Shown one piece after another: positions 17,347 to 25,798 of a stretch of 64,000 bases of DNA. A program made the position numbers and the translations under genes. Positions within the stretch are counted from its first letter, which is position 1. Every line of letters begins with the position of its first letter. The DNA comes from Vogesella fluminis (GTDB taxonomy: Bacteria; Pseudomonadota; Gammaproteobacteria; Burkholderiales; Chromobacteriaceae): the NCBI RefSeq assembly GCF_014652335.1, contig NZ_BMYP01000016.1:1-64000 (forward strand). Reading direction: 5' to 3'. The notes beneath the pieces were generated by a model. It was not told where the DNA came from, did no database searches, and saw only the letters and a list, made by a program, of their open reading frames with translations.

Positions 17347-17397
17347 GAACCGGCTTGATCAATGATAGGGCCACTACGCACGGCCCGCGGCCGGCTC

Positions 17398-17411
17398 AAG
17401 GTTGGCCGCAA
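17398..17411 (+). repeat. Dispersed repeat, exact
   Basis: AAGGTTGGCCGCAA in the gap upstream of leuC. Confidence 0.85.
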
Positions 17412-17498
17412 CGGCCTGTTCCGCCTGGGGCGGACGTGACAGAATGACCGGATCCACTGCCGGAATGTTGTCGGCAAACTCATCGGGAAAGCAGAACC

Positions 17499-18905
17499 AT
17501 GACCGCACAGACCCTCTACGACAAACTGTGGAGCAGCCACGTGGTGCACGAAGAAGCAGACGGCACCGTATTGCTCTATATTGACCGTCATCTGGTCCAC
17601 GAAGTGACCAGCCCGCAAGCCTTCGAAGGCCTGAAGCTGGCCAATCGTCCGCTGTGGCGCGTGGACTCGGTGGTGTCGACCGCCGACCACAACACCCCGA
17701 CCGACCACTGGGACGAGGGCATCAAGGACCCGATCTCGCGCCAGCAGGTGGAAACGCTGGATGCCAACATCAAGGCCTTCGGCGCGCTGGCCTACTTCCC
17801 GTTCAAGGACAAGGGCCAGGGCATCGTGCACGTGATGGGGCCGGAGCAGGGCGCCACCCTGCCGGGCATGACCGTGGTGTGCGGCGACAGCCACACCTCC
17901 ACCCACGGTGCCTTCGGCGCGCTGGCGCACGGCATCGGCACCTCCGAGGTCGAGCACGTGATGGCCACCCAGACGCTGGTGGCGAAGAAATCCAAGAACA
18001 TGCTGGTGCGCGTGGACGGCAAGCTGCCGGCCGGCATCACCGGCAAGGACGTGGCGCTGGCGATCATCGGCAAGATCGGCACCGCCGGCGGCACCGGCTA
18101 CGCCATCGAGTTCGGCGGCGAAGCGATCCGCGAGCTGTCGATGGAAGGCCGCATGAGCCTGTGCAATATGGCCATCGAAGCCGGCGCCCGTTCCGGCCTG
18201 GTGGCGGTGGACCAGAAGACCATCGACTACGTGAAGGGCCGTCCGTTCGCGCCGAAGGCCGAACAGTGGGACGCCGCCGTGGCGTACTGGAACACCTTGC
18301 ACAGCGACGACGGCGCGCAGTTTGACGAGGTGGTGGTGCTCGATGCCGCCGCCATCCAGCCGCAGGTAACCTGGGGCACCTCGCCGGAAATGGTGACCGA
18401 CATCAACGGCCGTGTGCCGGACCCGGCGCAGGAAAGCGATCCGGTGAAGAAGGGCAGCATGGAGCGCGCGCTGGCCTATATGGGCCTGCAGGCCAACACC
18501 CCGATCAACGAGATTCCGGTGGACATCGTGTTCATCGGCTCCTGTACCAACAGCCGCATCGAAGACCTGCGCGAAGCCGCCGCGGTGGCCAAGGGCCGCA
18601 GCAAGGCGGCCAACGTCAAACAGGTGCTGGTGGTGCCGGGCTCCGGTCTGGTGAAGGCGCAGGCGGAACAGGAGGGGCTGGACAAGGTGTTCGTGGCCGC
18701 CGGTTTCGAGTGGCGCGAGCCGGGTTGCTCAATGTGTCTGGCGATGAACGCCGACCGCCTGCAACCGGGCGAGCGTTGCGCTTCCACCTCCAACCGCAAC
18801 TTCGAAGGCCGTCAGGGCCAGGGCGGCCGTACCCACCTGGTCAGCCCGGCGATGGCTGCCGCCGCCGCGGTGGCCGGCCACTTCGTCGACATTCGCGCGC
18901 TGTAA
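17499..18905 (+). CDS. leuC: 3-isopropylmalate dehydratase large subunit
   Basis: A 468-aa aconitase-superfamily subunit that, with LeuD, isomerises 2- to 3-isopropylmalate in leucine synthesis. [4Fe-4S] ligands are in [13 protein letters not shown] and [38 protein letters not shown] (about 127-153) is the conserved core. Start 17499 ([16 protein letters not shown]) is the family start. First gene of a leuC-entericidin-leuD-membrane protein-leuB operon with overlapping or close starts. Confidence 0.97.
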   Translation: MTAQTLYDKLWSSHVVHEEADGTVLLYIDRHLVHEVTSPQAFEGLKLANRPLWRVDSVVSTADHNTPTDHWDEGIKDPISRQQVETLDANIKAFGALAYFPFKDKGQGIVHVMGPEQGATLPGMTVVCGDSHTSTHGAFGALAHGIGTSEVEHVMATQTLVAKKSKNMLVRVDGKLPAGITGKDVALAIIGKIGTAGGTGYAIEFGGEAIRELSMEGRMSLCNMAIEAGARSGLVAVDQKTIDYVKGRPFAPKAEQWDAAVAYWNTLHSDDGAQFDEVVVLDAAAIQPQVTWGTSPEMVTDINGRVPDPAQESDPVKKGSMERALAYMGLQANTPINEIPVDIVFIGSCTNSRIEDLREAAAVAKGRSKAANVKQVLVVPGSGLVKAQAEQEGLDKVFVAAGFEWREPGCSMCLAMNADRLQPGERCASTSNRNFEGRQGQGGRTHLVSPAMAAAAAVAGHFVDIRAL

Positions 18906-18931
18906 GCGGGCCACAGCCAGGAGATACAGAC

Positions 18932-19054
18932 ATGACAATGCGACTTCTGACTGCGCTGGCCTTGCTGGCGGCAGTCACCGGATGCAATACCGTGGCCGGT
19001 GTCGGCCAGGATCTCAGAAACGCAGGTTCCGCCATTGAAAGGGCAGCACAATGA
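18932..19054 (+). CDS. Entericidin-like small lipoprotein
   Basis: A 40-aa protein, [40 protein letters not shown] by composition: a hydrophobic signal, a lipobox VTGC (Cys18), and a short GxGQDLxxAGxAIExAA tail, the hallmark of the entericidin EcnA/EcnB family. It follows an AGGAG site and its stop overlaps the leuD start as ATGA. Entericidins are small lipoproteins linked to toxin-antidote cell lysis in enterics. In betaproteobacteria one often sits between leuC and leuD (from memory), with an unexplained role. Confidence 0.85.
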   Translation: MTMRLLTALALLAAVTGCNTVAGVGQDLRNAGSAIERAAQ

Positions 19055-19689
19055 AGGCATTTACCACCCTTGACGGCCTCGTGTGCCCGCTGGATCGCGC
19101 CAACGTCGATACCGATGCCATCATCCCCAAGCAATTCCTGAAGTCGATCAAGCGTTCCGGCTTCGGTCCCAACCTGTTCGACGAGTGGCGCTACCTCGAC
19201 CACGGCGAGCCGGGCATGGACAACAGCCAGCGGCCGCTGAATCCGGACTTCGTGCTCAACTTCCCGCGCTATGCCGGTGCGCAGGTACTGCTGGCGCGCG
19301 AGAACTTCGGCTGCGGCTCTTCGCGCGAACACGCGCCGTGGGCACTGGAAGACCAGGGCTTCCGCGTGGTGATCGCGCCGTCGTTCGCCGACATCTTCTT
19401 CAACAACTGCTACAAGAACGGTCTGCTGCCCATCGTGCAGCCGGCGGAAGTGGTCGACCAGCTGTTCCGCGAATGCGCAGCGACCGAAGGCTACATGCTG
19501 AACGTGGACCTGCCAACGCAGACCATCACCACGCCGTCCGGCAAGGTGTTTGCCTTCGACATCACCGAGCATCGCAAGCACTGCCTGCTCGGCGGCCTGG
19601 ACGAGATCGGCCTCACGCTGAAGCACGAAGCCGAGATCAAGGCGTTCGAGAGCAAGCACCGCGCGGCGCAGCCGTGGCTGTTTGCCTGA
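19051..19689 (+). CDS. leuD: 3-isopropylmalate dehydratase small subunit
   Basis: The 212-aa swivelling subunit partner of LeuC. Signatures: [24 protein letters not shown] at the N-terminus, [15 protein letters not shown] in the middle, and [17 protein letters not shown]. Length is standard. It starts inside the stop of the entericidin gene and is followed 23 bases later by a small membrane-protein gene. Confidence 0.97.
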   Translation: MKAFTTLDGLVCPLDRANVDTDAIIPKQFLKSIKRSGFGPNLFDEWRYLDHGEPGMDNSQRPLNPDFVLNFPRYAGAQVLLARENFGCGSSREHAPWALEDQGFRVVIAPSFADIFFNNCYKNGLLPIVQPAEVVDQLFRECAATEGYMLNVDLPTQTITTPSGKVFAFDITEHRKHCLLGGLDEIGLTLKHEAEIKAFESKHRAAQPWLFA

Positions 19690-19697
19690 GTCGGCAC

Positions 19698-19711
19698 AAG
19701 GTTGGCCGCAA
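19698..19711 (+). repeat. Dispersed repeat, exact, at a start codon
   Basis: AAGGTTGGCCGCAA directly followed by C and the ATG of the 108-aa membrane protein (19713); its AAGG is the only Shine-Dalgarno-like sequence there. Confidence 0.85.
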
Positions 19712-19712
19712 C

Positions 19713-20039
19713 ATGCGCCGTCGTCTGACCGCCTGGCTGTCACGGCATCCGCTACTGTGTTTCTTGCTGCTGGGAGCGAGCTTCTTCCTGTTCGGGGTGC
19801 TGACCTTCAACCTGGTGTTCCTGCTGCAGCGCAATGCCGAGTTGTGGCTGGCGGTGGGCTGGCAGGCAGCGATGGACGGTGCGCTGCAGCAGTCACTGGA
19901 GCTGCTGTTGCTGGGCTACGGCGCGATGCTGGCCTGGGTGCTGTTCAAACTGTGTGAAAAATTATTGCTGGACCGGTTCTGCGAAGATGGCGGCACCGGC
20001 GTAGAAGCAGGGCAATCGAAAGCCAAGGAGAAATCATGA
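19713..20039 (+). CDS. Small membrane protein in leu operon
   Basis: A 108-aa protein with a basic N-terminus ([12 protein letters not shown]), two hydrophobic segments (about 13-37 and 62-82) and a hydrophilic, charged C-tail ([18 protein letters not shown]). No family is recognised. It is linked to leuB by an ATGA overlap and has no other start with better context. Its only ribosome-binding candidate is the AAGG at the head of an exact dispersed repeat. Confidence 0.7.
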   Translation: MRRRLTAWLSRHPLLCFLLLGASFFLFGVLTFNLVFLLQRNAELWLAVGWQAAMDGALQQSLELLLLGYGAMLAWVLFKLCEKLLLDRFCEDGGTGVEAGQSKAKEKS

Positions 20040-21100
20040 AAATTGCAGTGTTGCCAGGTGACGGCATCGGTCCGGAAATCATTGCCCAGGCGCAGCGCGT
20101 GCTGGAAGTGTTGCGCAGCGACGGCCTGCCGATCGAGATGGAGCAGGCGCCGCTGGGTGGCGCCGGCTACGACGAGTTCGGCCATCCCTACCCGTCGTTC
20201 ACGCAGAACCTGTGTCGCGACGCCGACGCGGTGCTGCTCGGTGCCGTCGGCGGCCCCGCTTACGACAATCTGGATCGCCCGCTACGGCCCGAGCGCGGCC
20301 TGCTGGCGATCCGCAAGGACCTCAACCTGTTTGCCAACCTGCGTCCGGCCATCCTGTACCCGGAGCTGGCCAACGCATCGACGCTGAAGCCGGAGGTGGT
20401 GTCCGGTCTCGACATCATGATCGTGCGCGAGCTGACCGGCGACATCTACTTCGGCCAGCCGCGCGGTATCGCCGTCAACGAGCTGGGCGAGCGCGAGGCG
20501 TACAACACCATGCGTTACAGTGAGGGCGAAATCCGCCGCATCGCCCATGTCGCCTTCGGCATCGCCATGAAGCGCGGCAAGAAGCTGTGCTCGGTGGACA
20601 AGGCCAACGTGCTGGAAACCACCGAGTTCTGGAAGGAGATCATGATCGACGTGGCGCGCGAGTACCCGCAGGTGGAGTTGAGCCACATGTACGTCGATAA
20701 CGCCGCGATGCAGCTGGTGCGCAACCCGAAGCAGTTCGATGTGATGGTGACCGGCAACATCTTCGGCGACATCCTGTCCGACGAGGCCTCGATGCTCACC
20801 GGCTCCATCGGCATGCTGCCGTCGGCATCGCTGGATCAGAACAACAAGGGCCTGTACGAGCCCAGCCACGGCTCGGCACCGGACATCGCCGGCAAGGACC
20901 TGGCCAACCCGCTGGCCACCATCCTGTCGGCGGCGATGATGCTGCGCTACACCTTCAACCAGGAAGCTGCCGCCCAGCGTGTGGAAAGCGCGGTGAAAAC
21001 GGTGCTGGCGCAGGGCTATCGCACCGCCGATATCTTCGAGGCCGGTTGCGAGAAAGTCAGCTGCTCCGGCATGGGCGACGCGGTGGTTGCAGCCTTGTAA
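20036..21100 (+). CDS. leuB: 3-isopropylmalate dehydrogenase
   Basis: A 354-aa NAD-dependent oxidative decarboxylase making 2-oxoisocaproate. Signatures: [13 protein letters not shown] at the start, [11 protein letters not shown], the substrate-binding region [20 protein letters not shown] (about 83-102), [17 protein letters not shown] and [12 protein letters not shown]. It overlaps the preceding gene by ATGA. Last gene of the leu operon; a long-loop hairpin follows. Confidence 0.97.
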   Translation: MKIAVLPGDGIGPEIIAQAQRVLEVLRSDGLPIEMEQAPLGGAGYDEFGHPYPSFTQNLCRDADAVLLGAVGGPAYDNLDRPLRPERGLLAIRKDLNLFANLRPAILYPELANASTLKPEVVSGLDIMIVRELTGDIYFGQPRGIAVNELGEREAYNTMRYSEGEIRRIAHVAFGIAMKRGKKLCSVDKANVLETTEFWKEIMIDVAREYPQVELSHMYVDNAAMQLVRNPKQFDVMVTGNIFGDILSDEASMLTGSIGMLPSASLDQNNKGLYEPSHGSAPDIAGKDLANPLATILSAAMMLRYTFNQEAAAQRVESAVKTVLAQGYRTADIFEAGCEKVSCSGMGDAVVAAL

Positions 21101-21133
21101 TTCGCATCTTTAATGTCGTTTGAATAAAAAACG

Positions 21134-21179
21134 TCAGCCCCATTGTGCGTGCCGCTGTTGCCCTGCACAATGGGGCTGA
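21134..21179 (+). terminator. Hairpin after leuB
   Basis: A 15-bp perfect stem TCAGCCCCATTGTGC (21134-21148) and complement (21165-21179) around a 16-base loop. No T tract follows, so it may be a processing or attenuation structure for asd instead of a simple terminator. Confidence 0.55.
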
Positions 21180-21256
21180 TCACTACATAAAGCCGGTCTG
21201 TCAAGAGATGACTGGCGAGACAGTTTCAAACACCCAAGACATTCAGGAGAATTATC

Positions 21257-22363
21257 GTGCGAGTAGGTTTTGTTGGCTGGCGCGGCATGGTCGGTTCCGT
21301 GCTGATGCAGCGCATGCTGGAAGAGAATGATTTTGCCGTTATCGACGAACCGGTGTTCTTCACGACCTCCAATGTCGGTGGCGCCGCTCCCAACGTTGGC
21401 CGCGACGTACCGCCGCTGAAAGACGCGCGCAATATCGACGAGCTGAAGGCGATGGACGCCATCGTTACCTGCCAGGGCGGTGACTACACCACCGAGGTGT
21501 ACGCCAAGCTGCGCGAGGCCGGCTGGAACGGCTACTGGATCGACGCTGCCTCCACGCTGCGCATGGAAGACAACGCCATCATCGTGCTCGACCCGGTCAA
21601 CAGCAACGTGATCGAAGCGGGCCTGGCCAGCGGCGTCAAGGACTTCATCGGCGGCAACTGCACCAACTCCATCATGCTGATGGGTATGGGCGGCCTGTTC
21701 CGCGAGGGCCTGGTGGAGTGGGTGTCTTCGATGACCTACCAGGCGGCCTCCGGCGGCGGCGCCAACCACATGCGCGAACTGCTGAAGGGCATGGGCGTGG
21801 TACACGCCGCGGTCGCCGACGAACTGGCCACCCCGTCGTCCGCGATTCTCGACATCGACCGCAAGGTTGCCGCCACCATCCGCGAAGACGTGCCGACCGA
21901 GTTCTTCGGCGCGCCACTGGCCGGCGGCCTGATCCCGTGGATCGACAAGCAGCTCGACAACGGCCAGTCCAAGGAAGAGTGGAAGGGCCAGGCCGAGGTG
22001 AACAAGATTCTGGGCACCGCTACGACCATCCCGGTCGACGGCCTGTGCGTGCGCATCGGCGCCATGCGCTGCCACAGCCTGGCGCTGACCGTGAAGCTGA
22101 AAAAAGACCTGCCGCTGGACGAGATCGAGGCCATCATCAAGTCCGGCAACGACTGGGTGAAGTGGGTGCCGAACGACCGCGACATCACCGTCAAGGAACT
22201 GACCCCGGCCGCCATCACCGGCGGTCTGCAGATCGGCGTCGGCCGCGTGCGCAAGCTGAACATGGGCGGCGAGTACCTGTCGGCCTTCGTAATCGGCGAC
22301 CAGCTGCTGTGGGGCGCGGCCGAACCGCTGCGCCGTATGTTACGGATCCTGATTGAACGCTAA
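21257..22363 (+). CDS. asd: Aspartate-semialdehyde dehydrogenase
   Basis: A 368-aa enzyme reducing aspartyl phosphate for lysine, threonine, methionine and cell-wall diaminopimelate. [18 protein letters not shown] is the NADP-binding start, [11 protein letters not shown] carries the catalytic Cys, and the substrate-binding region ([14 protein letters not shown], then [14 protein letters not shown]) is of the E. coli Asd type. A GTG start at 21257 follows AGGAGA. A clear terminator follows. Confidence 0.95.
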   Translation: MRVGFVGWRGMVGSVLMQRMLEENDFAVIDEPVFFTTSNVGGAAPNVGRDVPPLKDARNIDELKAMDAIVTCQGGDYTTEVYAKLREAGWNGYWIDAASTLRMEDNAIIVLDPVNSNVIEAGLASGVKDFIGGNCTNSIMLMGMGGLFREGLVEWVSSMTYQAASGGGANHMRELLKGMGVVHAAVADELATPSSAILDIDRKVAATIREDVPTEFFGAPLAGGLIPWIDKQLDNGQSKEEWKGQAEVNKILGTATTIPVDGLCVRIGAMRCHSLALTVKLKKDLPLDEIEAIIKSGNDWVKWVPNDRDITVKELTPAAITGGLQIGVGRVRKLNMGGEYLSAFVIGDQLLWGAAEPLRRMLRILIER

Positions 22364-22384
22364 AATAGTGCGATACTGTTAGCC

Positions 22385-22411
22385 AAGGGCGCCAGCGGCG
22401 CCCTTTCTGTT
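22385..22411 (+). terminator. asd terminator
   Basis: AAGGGCGCC-AGC-GGCGCCCTT stem (22385-22405) followed by TCTGTTTT. Confidence 0.85.
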
Positions 22412-22431
22412 TTCTAGAACTGGATAAATGA

Positions 22432-23448
22432 ATGTCTGAAACCCTGCGTATTGCTGTTGTTGGTGCCACCTCGCTGGTTGGCGAGGCCGTGCTTGAATTG
22501 CTGGCCGAACGTGCGTTGCCTGTCGGCCGCGTGTTTGCGCTGGATGTGGCGGAAAAGGACGGCGAAACCGTGTCGCTGGGCAATCTTGAGCTGGATGTGG
22601 CCACGGTGGATGACTTTGACTTTGCCAACGCCTCACTGGCGATCTTTGTCGGCGGCAGTGAACTGTCGCGCCGCTTCGTGCCGGAAGCACGCAACGCCGG
22701 TTGCGCCGTGATCGACTTCAGTTCGGTGTACCGGTTGTCCGAGGACGTGCCGCTGGTGGTGCCCGGCATCAACGACGCCGCGCTGGACGATCTCGGCGAA
22801 GGCCTGCTGCTGGCGGTGCCGAACTGCACGGTGACACCGGTCGCCAAGGCGTTGGCCGCACTGCAGGCCTGCGGTCTGGAGCGGGTCACCATCGCCAGCT
22901 ACCAGTCGGTATCCGGCACCGGCCGCGCCGCGCTGGAAGAGCTGGCCAATCAGACCACCGCGCTGTTTGGCGCCCGTGACATCGAGCTGGAGGTCTACCA
23001 GAAGCGCATCTCCTTCAACGTGCTGCCGCTGATCGGCGACGTCGACGAGCAGGGCAGCAGCGAAGAAGAGCAGTCGCTGGTCGACGAGCTGCACAAGGTG
23101 CTGGCCGAACCGGCGCTGCGGGTCGAGGCCAGCTGCGTGCGGGTACCGGTCTTCTTCGGTCACGGCTGGGCGGTGACGCTGCAGACCCGCGACCCGCTGA
23201 CTGCGGACAAGGCGCGCGAACTGCTGGCCGCCGGCGGCCTGCAAATCGTCGACGATCCGCGTGGCGAACTGCCTTATGTCACGCCACTGGAAGCGTCCGG
23301 CAACGAGGCGGTCTGGGTCAGCCGTGTGCGGCAGACTGCTGGCGGTAGCGTGTCGTTCTGGCTGGCGGCCGACAATGTCCGCGCCGGCGCCGCAGAGCCT
23401 TGCGTGGCGCTGGCCGCAGCCTTGATGAAGCGTGGCTATTTTGCCTGA
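22432..23448 (+). CDS. usg: Asd paralogue (USG-1-like)
   Basis: A 338-aa homologue of the other, LysC-partner class of aspartate-semialdehyde dehydrogenase, in the slot taken by usg between asd and fimV in Pseudomonas. The N-terminal IAVVGATSLVGEAVLELL and YQSVSGTGRAALEEL are conserved, and the catalytic-type Cys132 is present in VPNCTVTPVAKAL. The usual E-T-R/K-K segment after the FN-V-P motif is replaced (EEEQSLVDELHKV). So it may be a degenerate or altered-specificity enzyme. A CG-type repeat variant lies at 22848. Confidence 0.8.
   Translation: MSETLRIAVVGATSLVGEAVLELLAERALPVGRVFALDVAEKDGETVSLGNLELDVATVDDFDFANASLAIFVGGSELSRRFVPEARNAGCAVIDFSSVYRLSEDVPLVVPGINDAALDDLGEGLLLAVPNCTVTPVAKALAALQACGLERVTIASYQSVSGTGRAALEELANQTTALFGARDIELEVYQKRISFNVLPLIGDVDEQGSSEEEQSLVDELHKVLAEPALRVEASCVRVPVFFGHGWAVTLQTRDPLTADKARELLAAGGLQIVDDPRGELPYVTPLEASGNEAVWVSRVRQTAGGSVSFWLAADNVRAGAAEPCVALAAALMKRGYFA
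22848..22861 (+). repeat. Dispersed repeat, CG variant
   Basis: GGCGTTGGCCGCAC within the Asd paralogue gene (ALAAL). Confidence 0.5.
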
Positions 23449-23612
23449 GCCGGAATCTCAAGGTAGTATGTCGCTATACTGAGCCGGCTGTCCGCTTGCA
23501 AAATTTATCAGGCCGGTTTGATAATCGCCGGCAGCCTTGCCGAAGCAGATGGCGGATAAATGAGCGGCAACAGCGTCAGAGCAAACAACACACCGAAAGG
23601 TAGCAAAAAAGA

Positions 23613-25778
23613 ATGCTGGCCAAGAAAAAACTGAGCGTATTACTGCTGTCAGTGGCATTTTCTTCTGCAGCCTGGGCAGGTTTGGGGGGGGTGGTCGTCA
23701 AGTCCAATCTTGGCGAACCGTTGCGTGCCGAGATCGAGCTGAGCGGCCCGGATGGCGATGTGCAGCGGGTCGGCCTGGCCTCCCAGGATACCTTTCGCGA
23801 GTTGAAAGTCGATTACGCGCCGCTGCTGAGCAGCCTGCGCTTCACGCTGGCCCTGCGCGCCAACGGCCGGCCGTATATCCGGGTCACGTCGCTGGCGCCG
23901 ATCAGCGAACCCTATCTGCGCTTCGTGGTAGAAGCAAAAATGCCGGGCAGCCGTTCGGTGCGCGAGTACACCGTGCTGCTGGACCCGGTCGATTATGCGC
24001 TGCCATCCAGCCAGGCCCCGGTGCCGGCCGCCGTCCGGCCTCAGGCTGAACGGCCTGCGCCGGCCGCCGCCGCACTGCCGCTACTGCCAAGTCACGAACA
24101 TGCCGCTGCCGATCGTTTGCCGCCGGATCGTGTCCGCGTGCGGCCGGGGCAGACCCTGCACCAGCTGGCGGCGTCGCTGGCGCTGCCGAATGTTTCGCTG
24201 CGCCAGGTGATGGCCGCGCTGCTGGAGGCCAATCCGCAGGCCTTCGTCGCCGGCAATCCCGACCAGTTGCGCGCAGGCGCACGCCTGAGGGTGCCGCCGC
24301 TGTCACAAATCCGTGCCCTGGGGCGCGAACGCAGCAACAGCATACTCGCTGCCGGGCGAACACCGCAGGTCGGGGCGGCGCCTGTTGCCGCAGCGCCGGC
24401 CGCGGCTCCTGCCGCGACTGCCGGGCAGGCCAAGCCGACAACAGAGCAAGTGGTAAAGCTGGAGCCGGTTACCGCTTCGGCGCCGGTGCCGGATACTTCT
24501 GCCACGGCCACGGCCACGGCCACGGCCACGGCACAGGCACTGCAGCTGCAGCAGGCACAGCAGAAGATTGCCGAACTGGAGAAACGCCTCAATGCGCTGC
24601 AGGCAGCGGCCGCCTCGCAGCCGGTACCGGCTGCCGAGGAGCATGGCGAGCCGTTGCTGGACCGGGTAATGGCCTACCTGCCGCTGATCGGCGGCGCTCT
24701 GGCCACGGTATTGCTGGGACTGGCAGCCATCATCATGCTGCGCCGCCGCCGCCGCCGCCGGGCCGGCGCCGCAGGCCAGGGCGATGCGGCCAACCTTTTG
24801 CGCAAGTCGCCGCTGCAGCCGTCGCACACCGACCCGGTAACTGCCGGCAATACCTTCCTCACTGACTTTACCCGTAGCGGTAGCGGTGGTGCCGAGGCCG
24901 GTGATGTCGATCCGATTGCCGAGGCCGAGGTCTATCTTGCCTACGGCCGCGATCAACAGGCCGAGGAAATCCTGAAAGAAGCGCTGGCGAAAGACCCGAC
25001 CCTGCACGATGTGCGAGCCAAGTTGCTGGAAATCTACGCGTCACGCCAGGATCGTGCCGCTTTTGAATTGCATGCCAGGCCGCTGCATGACGCACTGGGC
25101 GGGCAGGGCACACTGTGGGACAAAGTTGCCAGGCTGGGGCGCGGTATCGACCCGGGTAATGCGCTGTATGGCGGTACTGTCGTTGCCGCCGACGCGGTAT
25201 CCGACAGTGCTCCCGCCGTATCACCGGTGGATATCGATCTCGATAGCGAGCTGATGGGCAATATGCCGGCCGCGGCAACCGAACCGGCAGCGCCGGTTGT
25301 GGATGATGACCCGCTGCGCACAGCCCTGCTCGGCGATGATCCGTTCGCGGCAGATGCGCCACCCAAGGCACTGGCACCGGAGCTGGACATCGAAAACCTG
25401 CTCGCCGATGCCGAGGAAGTAGTGGCAACGCCGGCGCCGGCCGAGCCGGAGCCGGAAGAGAGCAAGCACATGCTGGACTTCGATTTCCAGCTGGATGCAC
25501 CGTCAAGCGACGGCAGCCCGCTGGAAACGTTGGCCGCAGCCGGGCCGGATGCCAATAGCGTCGATTTCGATTTCGGCCTGGATAATCCGGAAACTCCGGC
25601 AGTCAGCACCGAGGGCCTGTCGGTATCGGACGATCCGCTGTCGACCAAGCTGGATCTGGCCCGCGTTTATCTGGACATGGGCGACAAGGATGGCGCACGC
25701 GAAGTGCTGGAGGAACTGGTGGCCGAGGCGGACGGGACGTTGAAGCAGGAAGCCGCCAATCTGCTGTCTTCGCTTTGA
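23613..25778 (+). CDS. fimV: FimV-type pilus/polarity hub protein
   Basis: A 721-aa inner-membrane protein that anchors type IV pilus assembly and polar machinery. Order: signal peptide (1-22), conserved N-terminal domain, LysM peptidoglycan-binding domain (about 173-228), coiled coil (about 309-334), one transmembrane helix (353-376) followed by seven Arg (377-383), a TPR-like segment (EAEVYLAYGRDQQAEEIL), an acidic linker, and the FimV C-terminal TPR motif (KLDLARVYLDMGDKDGAREVLEEL). A GCCACG hexanucleotide run and one exact dispersed repeat (24784) lie in the coding sequence. A second FimV-like gene follows at once. Confidence 0.92.
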   Translation: MLAKKKLSVLLLSVAFSSAAWAGLGGVVVKSNLGEPLRAEIELSGPDGDVQRVGLASQDTFRELKVDYAPLLSSLRFTLALRANGRPYIRVTSLAPISEPYLRFVVEAKMPGSRSVREYTVLLDPVDYALPSSQAPVPAAVRPQAERPAPAAAALPLLPSHEHAAADRLPPDRVRVRPGQTLHQLAASLALPNVSLRQVMAALLEANPQAFVAGNPDQLRAGARLRVPPLSQIRALGRERSNSILAAGRTPQVGAAPVAAAPAAAPAATAGQAKPTTEQVVKLEPVTASAPVPDTSATATATATATAQALQLQQAQQKIAELEKRLNALQAAAASQPVPAAEEHGEPLLDRVMAYLPLIGGALATVLLGLAAIIMLRRRRRRRAGAAGQGDAANLLRKSPLQPSHTDPVTAGNTFLTDFTRSGSGGAEAGDVDPIAEAEVYLAYGRDQQAEEILKEALAKDPTLHDVRAKLLEIYASRQDRAAFELHARPLHDALGGQGTLWDKVARLGRGIDPGNALYGGTVVAADAVSDSAPAVSPVDIDLDSELMGNMPAAATEPAAPVVDDDPLRTALLGDDPFAADAPPKALAPELDIENLLADAEEVVATPAPAEPEPEESKHMLDFDFQLDAPSSDGSPLETLAAAGPDANSVDFDFGLDNPETPAVSTEGLSVSDDPLSTKLDLARVYLDMGDKDGAREVLEELVAEADGTLKQEAANLLSSL
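24501..24530 (+). repeat. GCCACG hexanucleotide x5
   Basis: Five perfect GCCACG units in fimV, encoding alternating Ala-Thr before the coiled coil. Six-base units keep frame, so copy-number change would only change linker length. Confidence 0.9.
24784..24797 (-). repeat. Dispersed repeat, core exact
   Basis: AAGGTTGGCCGCAT on minus in fimV, encoding AANLL. Confidence 0.75.
25526..25539 (+). repeat. Dispersed repeat, CG variant
   Basis: AACGTTGGCCGCAG in fimV, encoding TLAA. Confidence 0.6.
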
Positions 25779-25798
25779 TGCTGCCCTGGTGATCGTCG

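Noticed and set aside
21016-21204. Small minus-strand frame at the leuB end
   Set aside because: It is made of the leuB 3' end complement and the long-loop hairpin, with no ribosome site or family.
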